Assembly (NCBI GenBank): GCA_963753725.1 | Contig: CAVWDI010000035.1 | Span: 1 to 64,000, forward strand | Direction: 5' to 3' | Length of the DNA stretch: 64,000 nucleotides | Source of the DNA: CAVWDI01 sp963753725 | Lineage (GTDB): Bacteria > Chloroflexota > Anaerolineae > Anaerolineales > UBA4823 | Shown here: positions 55,333 through 64,000 of the stretch, piece after piece | Layout of the letters: each line of letters starts with the position of its first letter | How positions within the stretch are numbered: the stretch's first letter is position 1 | Made by a program: the position numbers and the translations under genes | The notes under the pieces: model-generated | Databases searched by the model: none | Seen by the model: the letters and a program-made list of their open reading frames with translations, nothing else | Told to the model about the DNA's origin: nothing

Positions 55333-56112
55333 TTACCGGTTTTCCAAAGGTTTGTAGATCATTTCGTAGTCTAAAGCCCTTCCAAAAGATTCGGTTACAA
55401 CGTTCATCACTGTATCCAGGCTGGGTATTGGATCCAGCAAATCTGCCAGGCAGGTGACAGTGTAATCTCCCAGCCCGCAGCCTACAATACCCTCCCAGTA
55501 AGACATATCCGGGTCTATATTGAGCGCAAAGCCGTGTCTGGAGATACCTTTCACATCTACTTTCAATCCAATTGCGGCGATTTTTGCCGGGGCGCTGCGC
55601 AGTTCTGGTGGACAGTGTGTACAACGCGAGGGTACGTGCGGCTGCACCCACACTCCGGTCAGACCATCTAGCTGCCCGCTGATCAAACCCATTTTTGCCA
55701 GGGCTGAGATAAGGCTGTTCTCCAGCTTGCGTATATATCCCACATAATCCGCCTGAGGCATACGCGTCGATTCTTCCCCTGCGGTTCGCTCTGGATTTTG
55801 GACCACCAATCCATCTGTCCCCAGCGGGATAAGCGGGTACCCCACTAGCTGCCCTGGACCATGATAGGTTACATCCCCGCCGCGATCCACCCAATGTACG
55901 CTGATCTCTCTGCGGGTTAATTCTTCATCATCCCAAAGCAGGTTGTCCACATCTCCACGCCGCCCAAATGTGTACGTGTGAGGGTGCTGCAGCAGCAGCA
56001 AAGTGGGCGGGCGTTCGCCTGAGGCGATCTCTGCCGCCAGGCGCTGCTGGAGCTTCCAGGCCTGGTCGTAGGGTACGGTCCCCAGTTTATGTACTGCGCA
56101 GTAGGAGCCCAT
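55333..56112 (-). CDS. lipB: Octanoyltransferase (lipoate biosynthesis)
   Basis: LipB transfers octanoyl groups from acyl carrier protein to lipoyl domains. The 259-residue protein has LLLLQHPHTYTFGRRGD, WVDRGGDVTYHGPGQLVGYP, the lysine in SAPAKIAAIGLKV and the catalytic cysteine in GIVGCGLGDY. All are family hallmarks. About 20 extra residues occur in the middle (VQNPERTAGEESTRM). It is followed closely on the same strand by the start of nothing obvious, and the flippase gene lies 14 bases upstream, so they may be cotranscribed. Confidence 0.92.
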   Translation of the reverse strand: MGSYCAVHKLGTVPYDQAWKLQQRLAAEIASGERPPTLLLLQHPHTYTFGRRGDVDNLLWDDEELTRREISVHWVDRGGDVTYHGPGQLVGYPLIPLGTDGLVVQNPERTAGEESTRMPQADYVGYIRKLENSLISALAKMGLISGQLDGLTGVWVQPHVPSRCTHCPPELRSAPAKIAAIGLKVDVKGISRHGFALNIDPDMSYWEGIVGCGLGDYTVTCLADLLDPIPSLDTVMNVVTESFGRALDYEMIYKPLENR

Positions 56113-56125
56113 ATGCCCTTAAATC

Positions 56126-57403
56126 CTATTCATCAATCAGCAGCAGGGGCTGGGCTTCTAAATCTGTCTGCTGCTTCCCGGCCAGCAAGTGGTGGAAGTT
56201 CAAATAGATCAATGCGACGGTAATGATGGTCTGGGAGATCACAGTAGACCATGCTGCGCCAACAATTCCAATATAGTAAATTCCAATAAAGTTCAGCGTG
56301 ATATTAAACAGCACGCCCACCACCAGCACCCACATTGCTTTACTCTCAATATGCAGCGCGTTTGAGTAGAACAGGCATATAACGCCCATAAATAAAAAGG
56401 GTACGCTCAAGAACAGCACCCTGACGATTTAAGTCGTCTCAGAGTATGCCTCACCAAAGATTATCGAAACCGCCAGGTCGGCAGTTATCAATACCAGGAT
56501 TGTCAATAAAATTCCAAAGATCCCCGTTACCAGGAGCAGCTTTTGAAAGAGATTTTTTGCTTGGCTCCAATTCTGGTGAACGATCAGACCGGCGCTGATA
56601 GGGAAGAAGACCATCGGAATCGGACGGATGACAAATTGTGAAACCTCGAATAACTTTGCGCCGGTTGTGTAGGTTGCGACCGTTGAGTAGGAGCGCATAT
56701 AACCGAGCATCAGGGTATCGATATTCAATTGAACGGATGAAAGGAATGTGATGATAAAGAAGGGGAATGAGATACGCAGGATTTTTATGAAGACCGTGCG
56801 GTTCCAATACAGATAAAAGCGCCCATCTTTAACCCACACCATCAGGAGCGAGAATATGATCAGAAACAGATTGGACAGGATAAAGCATACAAGTATAAGG
56901 TTGAGGGATACGTTAAACCTGGTGACTATCAGGATTAACCATAAAAGCAGGATTTTGGCGCTGATGTGGGTGATTGCTCTGTAAATTACCTGTCGTAATC
57001 CGAGGAAGAACAGGCTGACAGTGAAGTATAGATCCTCCAGAAAGACATATATAGAGGTAAGGATTACGGTCTCAAGGATATCCGGTTTGGTCAGGTATAC
57101 AAAACCATTCAGGATAAAAAAGAAGATAACCTGCAGAAACAGGCGCAGCGAAAAAACCCGCGAAAACGATTTGAGCGCCTGCTGTGGTTTCTCGGATACC
57201 TCTCTAATTAAATATTGAGCGGTTCCCATGGATGTAAAAAGAGCGAAGAATGTTGCCAGCGAGGCTGCAAACAGGAATGCCCCCATCTCGTCCTTGGTTA
57301 AAAAACGCACCAGGATGGTAATGATGATATAGCCGACAAGTTTGACAAAAAATTGAGTGCCGGTAGCCAGGACGAGGTCAGTTCTGATCTTTTTGCTGTC
57401 CAT
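56126..57403 (-). pseudogene. Polysaccharide flippase (MATE/Wzx-like), in-frame stop
   Basis: A single frame encodes an oligosaccharide flippase-type membrane protein of about 425 residues with many membrane helices (TQFFVKLVGYIIITILVRFL near the start, AYSETT before the break, FLSVPFLFMGVICLFYSNAL after it). A TAA at about 56430-56432 interrupts it in frame, so one base change (for example CAA to TAA) accounts for the break. Either the gene is dead or the base is an error. It would export lipid-linked sugars. No glycosyltransferase genes are in the window. Confidence 0.72.
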
Positions 57404-57627
57404 AGTTGGATCTATATTAAAAACTAACGCTTGAAATTATCTGCTGCTCGATGAAAATAGCTGGTCGATACAATTTTTGGTAAGTGGCATGATTATAAAG
57501 TATAAAACCACGTCAAAAAATTTAATTCTCCTGGGAGTTCTGCTTCGTTTTTTTGATAATTTTCTCTAAAAGATTTCCCTAAGAAATACAACATTGTGTT
57601 CTTACGCCCGGTTAACGTATCGCTTAT

Positions 57628-57654
57628 TTGATTCCTACACAGGCGGCGTATACT
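57628..57654 (+). promoter_or_regulatory. Probable clpB promoter
   Basis: TTGATT (57628-57633) and TATACT (57649-57654) are separated by 15 bp, 33 bases before the clpB start. A heat-shock element was not recognised. Confidence 0.4.
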
Positions 57655-57686
57655 ATTTATGTAGAATATAAAATGGAGAAATGTTT

Positions 57687-60276
<2,590 letters not shown>

Positions 60277-60327
60277 AGTTTCCTGAACCAGACCAGCATT
60301 ATATCGACCCAATAATATGTGTGATAA

Positions 60328-60357
60328 GAGGGGTTGGCTTGATTGAGCCAACCCCTC
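60328..60357 (+). terminator. Perfect 12-bp hairpin after clpB
   Basis: GAGGGGTTGGCT-tgattg-AGCCAACCCCTC lies 51 bases after the clpB stop and is followed by AATATTTC. It is a strong stem, though the T tract is poor. Confidence 0.7.
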
Positions 60358-60381
60358 AATATTTCTGATAGGAGAATTCCA

Positions 60382-60495
60382 ATCAGTGAGCACAACGTCA
60401 AATTCCACGTGACCTCAATTTACGCCAAGCTGGGCGCCGCAAACCGGGCCGAAGCGGTGCGCATAGGTGTGTCGCGTGGTTTGGTGACCCTGTAA
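60382..60495 (+). pseudogene. Remnant of a LuxR/GerE-type HTH regulator
   Basis: The frame ISEHNVKFHVTSIYAKLGAA, then NRAEAVRIGVSRGLVTL and a stop, is the recognition-helix half and C-terminus of a LuxR-family DNA-binding domain. Nothing of the rest of the protein is present: immediately upstream lies the clpB terminator. It is therefore a broken gene end left by deletion or rearrangement. Confidence 0.75.
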
Positions 60496-60534
60496 TTCAG
60501 CTGTTGGGTGCCTACCTCACCCAACTCCAATTCT

Positions 60535-60590
60535 GGAGTCATTGCGAACCCTGGGTACTTTTCCCAGGGTGTGGCAATCTCCCCCTTGCG
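60535..60590 (+). repeat. Dispersed repeat with internal hairpin
   Basis: AGTCATTGCGA, a perfect stem ACCCTGGG/CCCAGGGT (60548-60570) and GGCAATCTCCCCC form a palindromic unit of the GTCATTGCGA...GCAATCTCC type, just after the LuxR remnant. Related to the other intergenic repeats in this window. Confidence 0.5.
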
Positions 60591-60596
60591 ATTATA

Positions 60597-61085
60597 TTAT
60601 TCGTGTACGTGGCCGTGTTCGAGCTCTTCTTGGGTGGCCGGGCGGAGGTCGGTTACTTTTACCGAGAAAGTCAGCTCTTTGCCCGCCAGGGGATGGTTGA
60701 AGTTCAGCTCCACGTTCTGGTCGTCGAAGCTCTCCACATAGGCGTCCAACTCCTCACCGTCTTCGTCGCGCAGCTGCAGGAAGGTGTCCTTTTCGAGCGG
60801 AATTTTGTCCGGGAACTCAGCGCGCGGCACACTGCCGACCGCTTCTGGGTCGAATTCGCCGTAGGCCTCTCCCGGGAATACCTGGAATTTTTTGCTCTCA
60901 CCGACTTTCATGCCGTAAAGCTGGCGCTCCAGACCTTGGATGACCTGCTCCTGACCCTGGATGAAATAAAGCGGGTTGTTATCCGCGGTCTGTTCGTAAT
61001 CCTGTCCATCTATCTGCAGCACATATTCTAGACCGATCACCAGGTCGTCTTTGACTTCTAATTCTCCATTATTTGATTCGTCCAT
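60597..61085 (-). CDS. FKBP-type peptidyl-prolyl isomerase (SlyD-like)
   Basis: The 162-residue protein has LVIGLEYVLQIDGQDYEQTA, PLYFIQGQEQVIQGLERQLY and VELNFNHPLAGKELTFSVKV, matching SlyD-type FKBPs in which an IF chaperone domain is inserted into the FKBP fold. It speeds proline isomerisation and helps folding. A short His-containing end (HGHVHE) recalls, in miniature, the metal-binding tail of SlyD. It is transcribed convergently with clpB. Confidence 0.88.
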   Translation of the reverse strand: MDESNNGELEVKDDLVIGLEYVLQIDGQDYEQTADNNPLYFIQGQEQVIQGLERQLYGMKVGESKKFQVFPGEAYGEFDPEAVGSVPRAEFPDKIPLEKDTFLQLRDEDGEELDAYVESFDDQNVELNFNHPLAGKELTFSVKVTDLRPATQEELEHGHVHE

Positions 61086-61313
61086 AGCTGTTCTCCGTAT
61101 ATAAAATCAGTCCGTTATTGTATCAATGAATTCCATATAATAACGGCTGTTTATAAATCTATAACACAATGCCTCTAAAACGCCAAGTATTCCCCAAGGT
61201 GTATAAAATCCAGTCTAAATACTAGAAAATGTAGTTCTGACGTCCATGAAGACAATTATATGGGACAAAACTCTAGGTGTTCCTATTACTAATAGTGATA
61301 GAGGATTTATGAT

Positions 61314-61343
61314 AAAAGAACGGGCGTTGGAGCCCGTTCTTTT
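61314..61343 (-). terminator. Rho-independent terminator of the secreted repeat protein gene
   Basis: AAAAGAACGGGC-gttgga-GCCCGTTCTTTT is a perfect 12-bp stem flanked by A and T runs, 49 bases past the stop of the gene at 61392-63986. The A/T flanks let it work in both directions. The rest of 61086-61391 holds no gene. Confidence 0.85.
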
Positions 61344-61391
61344 GTTACTTGCTGTGAAGCATCGTCAATTATTTTTCTATTTAATCATTTC

Positions 61392-63986
61392 TCAGGGTGG
61401 TGGGATTACTTGATCTGGCATTAGTGGAAAATATATTACACGCCTTGTTGGACTTGTATATCGCAAGGCACCTCTTGTTCTGTCATAATAACTAATACCG
61501 ACCACACCATCGGTTCCAACAGCTGCAGAACAGAATAAACCCGTGTCGCGGTTGTTGTTATCTACCACGAAATTTTCCCAATTTGTAGTTGTACCACCAG
61601 GCCTTTCTGCTACCTTGAGGAAGCCGTTGGTCTCGTCATAATAACATACGGTGCGGTTCCCATTTGCATCGAAAACAGCCAGTGAGTTGTACATGCCAAC
61701 ATCACCCACAGAATCGATGGTCAGCTTTTCCTGTTCAATGGGAGCACCAGTGTTTGGAGTATCAATCTTTCCCATCCAGTATTTCAGATCTTTTACGTCA
61801 GTTGGCTGGGTAGTGGCATCATAGTAGGTAACATGTACCCTATCTTTATTAGTTCCACCAATATTTTCGTAGTCTAAAGATAAATAGGCTTCAATCGTTT
61901 CGGGTGGATGATCGATTTTACCGATTCCTGAATCGATCACAATTGGTGCTGACCAACCGCCCAGTGGTGTTTGGTAGACAAGGATAACTTTGTGGTTCGT
62001 GTAGTCGTAAAACGCGATATAGGGTCTATTTCCGGGACTCAAATCGATGGAGGTGAACATACCGTCAAGTGCGGATGTTTCCCAGGTGCGAGATATCCAT
62101 TCAGAGGAGACACTGTCCCAGGTAGCGTATTTCAGGTCTTGGTTGCTGGCATCGTAATAACTGAGGTGGGGAATATTATTCGAATCGATTGCCATATCAA
62201 CAAATTTACCTACATCGCCTTCAGTATCTACTTCCTCCGAAATCCAAGTGGTGGTAGAGATTTCCCATTGCGCGAATATAAGATCTTCATCTTCGGTATT
62301 GTAATAGGCAATCACCGGCACTGTATCGCTGATACCAATGGAAGAATAGGTGCCTGCTGTATAATCCCCAGTGACCGTTCCGAAGGTCCAACCGTTTGGC
62401 TTTGGGATCGGGTTAGAAGCATATCCTTTCCAAGCATATTTGAGGAATTCATTGGTGAGGTTATAGTAGGAGATAAATGGATTGTTATACCAGGGTCTGA
62501 TAGCCACCGAAGTATAGAGACCCACATCACCATAGGTTGCTACGTAATCGTTCACTCCCAGTTTCTCCCAGGCTTCACCGCCCTCTTTCTGTATCACAAT
62601 CAGCTGCCCGTCAGTGGCGTCCAGGTAAGCCACCCCGATAGTATCGGAGTAGGTGTCCATCGATGTGAACAAACCCACATTGTGTTCGTAGTCGAGGATG
62701 CCGCCGTTGGGTCCCCACATCTTCAGGTCACGGTTGCCGAAATCGTAGTAGCTGATGCGTTCGTCGTCGTCATCGTCGATGGCAATAGAGGTGTACCCGC
62801 CCTGATTACCTTTGTCTGTCAGACGATCGCACTGCCAGTTATTTGTCTCCCCGCAGTTGCCGTTCCCATCTCCGACAATATGTGCCCGGTACAGCTCGCC
62901 CTTGTCAGGATTATCCCGAAACCATTTGTAGAAACTGATATTGGGTGTCCCATCGCTGTCCACCGCAATGGAGGAATAAGGGCCGTTACCGTGCGCCGGC
63001 AGGTTGCGTCCGGTGATTTCATGGATTTCAAACTTGTCGTACTCGATGCTGCGCGCGTAGCGCAATTGATCGTAGATGTCGTGGAAGTAACTGATATGAA
63101 TCCGGGGTTCGGTGCCGTAGGTGGCGATCGAAGTCCATAATCCGGTCTCGTAATTAGGTTCGCCCACGTCATCGATGGTCCGGCATCGTTCCACTGCGCC
63201 CGTGTCCCAGAAGTAATACTTCAATGTGCGGCTGGCTTCGTCCTGAAAACTGATATGCACGTTGTTCTTATCGTCAACGGATATGGAGGTATACTTCCCG
63301 ACCCCCTTGAGAGGCTCAACCTGCGGGGCGAGTACTTCAGAGGCACTCTCCAGGGAATTTTCTTTCGCAAATTCTCCTGCGCTTGATGACTCCTCCAGGC
63401 TGTCCGGGGTTTGAGCGCCTTGGCGCGGCAGGATATCAACCCACGGGCAAGAGGTGGCAGTTGTAGCGATGGTGTCTATTTCCCATTTCTTTGTTACTTG
63501 ATCGAAATATGCAAGTTTAAGGGCTGCGTTCTTGGCATCGTAATAACTTATGAATGGGACAGCATCGTCATTAAAATCCAGCGCGGCAAATTCGCCGACA
63601 AGTTCGCTGTCATCAACCAAAAGATTATAGATATCACTGGGATCGTTACCTATCCATGCATCTAGGCTTTCATTGTAGCAGGCATAATACAAGCCATCTT
63701 GTCCAAATGCCAGACAGGGAGAACCGCCGGGGTTGTAGCGAAAATAGCGGTCGGTCAGATTGTCCACCCCGAACAGCGGGTTTTCGACATCCTCGCATTT
63801 CCAGCGGTCTGGACCTGAGTAATCAGGATGGCACCTGGCAAGCGCATCAGGGACGCTTGGTTCATTCACGTGCGCACCCTGTGCAGGCACAGCGCCCAGG
63901 GCGAACAGCATCCCGGCTGTAAGTACGGCGCCCAGCACCAGGCAACCAATTAAAATAACGATACGCGGATTTTGTTTTATTTTCAA
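61392..63986 (-). CDS. Large secreted repeat protein (beta-propeller-like)
   Basis: The 864-residue protein has an N-terminal signal sequence (hydrophobic core VILIGCLVLGAVLTAGMLFA) and a body of about a dozen repeats of the type YTSIAIDDD... ISYYD...LKYA, each with an aromatic SYYDA or SYYN motif. Repeats of about 50 residues suggest one or two beta-propellers on the cell surface. It ends RRVIYFPLMPDQVIPPP. Similar hydrophobic FPL-type ends occur on many secreted Chloroflexota proteins, so they may act in sorting; that is from memory, not computed. Its function is unknown; it may bind carbohydrate or surface ligands. The start lies 14 bases from the window edge, so the promoter is outside. 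Confidence 0.75.
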   Translation of the reverse strand: MKIKQNPRIVILIGCLVLGAVLTAGMLFALGAVPAQGAHVNEPSVPDALARCHPDYSGPDRWKCEDVENPLFGVDNLTDRYFRYNPGGSPCLAFGQDGLYYACYNESLDAWIGNDPSDIYNLLVDDSELVGEFAALDFNDDAVPFISYYDAKNAALKLAYFDQVTKKWEIDTIATTATSCPWVDILPRQGAQTPDSLEESSSAGEFAKENSLESASEVLAPQVEPLKGVGKYTSISVDDKNNVHISFQDEASRTLKYYFWDTGAVERCRTIDDVGEPNYETGLWTSIATYGTEPRIHISYFHDIYDQLRYARSIEYDKFEIHEITGRNLPAHGNGPYSSIAVDSDGTPNISFYKWFRDNPDKGELYRAHIVGDGNGNCGETNNWQCDRLTDKGNQGGYTSIAIDDDDDERISYYDFGNRDLKMWGPNGGILDYEHNVGLFTSMDTYSDTIGVAYLDATDGQLIVIQKEGGEAWEKLGVNDYVATYGDVGLYTSVAIRPWYNNPFISYYNLTNEFLKYAWKGYASNPIPKPNGWTFGTVTGDYTAGTYSSIGISDTVPVIAYYNTEDEDLIFAQWEISTTTWISEEVDTEGDVGKFVDMAIDSNNIPHLSYYDASNQDLKYATWDSVSSEWISRTWETSALDGMFTSIDLSPGNRPYIAFYDYTNHKVILVYQTPLGGWSAPIVIDSGIGKIDHPPETIEAYLSLDYENIGGTNKDRVHVTYYDATTQPTDVKDLKYWMGKIDTPNTGAPIEQEKLTIDSVGDVGMYNSLAVFDANGNRTVCYYDETNGFLKVAERPGGTTTNWENFVVDNNNRDTGLFCSAAVGTDGVVGISYYDRTRGALRYTSPTRRVIYFPLMPDQVIPPP

Positions 63987-64000
63987 TTCAGTTGGGTTCA

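Noticed and set aside
55310..55894. 194-codon minus-strand ORF inside lipB
   Set aside because: It is an alternative frame of lipB, whose catalytic motifs are intact in the other frame.

Overview
The window reads as chromosomal DNA of a non-phototrophic member of the Chloroflexota, probably class Anaerolineae. This is inferred from the gene mix, not from a marker gene: a DUF6391 protein, a BCD/PucC-type MFS protein, a ChlI/ChlD-like AAA plus VWA pair, several Thr/Pro/Glu-linked lipoproteins, a large secreted repeat protein ending in a hydrophobic FPLMP-type tail, and many intergenic GTCA..CTGAG repeats. No phage, plasmid, IS transposase or CRISPR array was seen.

Layout. 0-5 kb: ssb, then on the minus strand asd, oligoendopeptidase F and a CcrM-like adenine methyltransferase, followed by tRNA-Leu(CAA). 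5-19 kb: metabolic and transport genes with their regulators (RibD/DHFR-like reductase, MerR-TipAS regulator, DapB-like reductase, LLM flavin oxidoreductase, three MFS transporters, glgC, threonine aldolase, OsmC, and an ArsR-type operon with a perfect operator). 19.2-19.6 kb: a gene-free stretch with DnaA-box-like sites and AT-rich DNA, a candidate replication origin. 19.6-33 kb: an M1 peptidase lipoprotein, a ChlI/ChlD pair joined across an A9 tract, ribosomal protein S1 with a giant acidic repeat tail, clpC, radA, dus, and a PAS/PP2C phosphatase. 33.4-35 kb: a degraded zone with gene fragments and large palindromes.

34.8-42.2 kb is the most remarkable region. It is a compact operon encoding a complete ubiquitin-like conjugation system: an E1 fused to a GntR winged helix, a four-TM protein ending in a RING-like zinc finger (E3 candidate), a Ubl-E2 fusion, a free Ubl that is a close paralogue of the fused one, a JAMM/JAB isopeptidase, a polytopic FHA protein and a membrane VWA protein. 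A strong promoter with a GntR/FadR-like operator over the predicted transcription start precedes the E1 gene. All catalytic residues expected of E1, E2 and JAMM enzymes are present, so the system looks functional and membrane-associated. Its substrates cannot be read from the sequence.

42.4-64 kb: an RHH protein and a winged-helix regulator that overlap antisense, an FAD oxidoreductase, a PucC-like transporter, a MerR-like regulator, a DUF6391 protein, holA, a TrmA-family RNA methyltransferase, a class V aminotransferase, a gluzincin-like lipoprotein, a canonical FHA protein, lipB, a broken polysaccharide flippase, clpB, a LuxR remnant, an FKBP isomerase and the secreted repeat protein.

Caution on quality: at least eight otherwise conserved genes carry a single-nucleotide frameshift (one carries two) and one has an in-frame stop. 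Because housekeeping genes such as rpsA, clpC and clpB are affected, most of these are probably sequencing or assembly errors. Such genes are listed as one locus with the break position stated.
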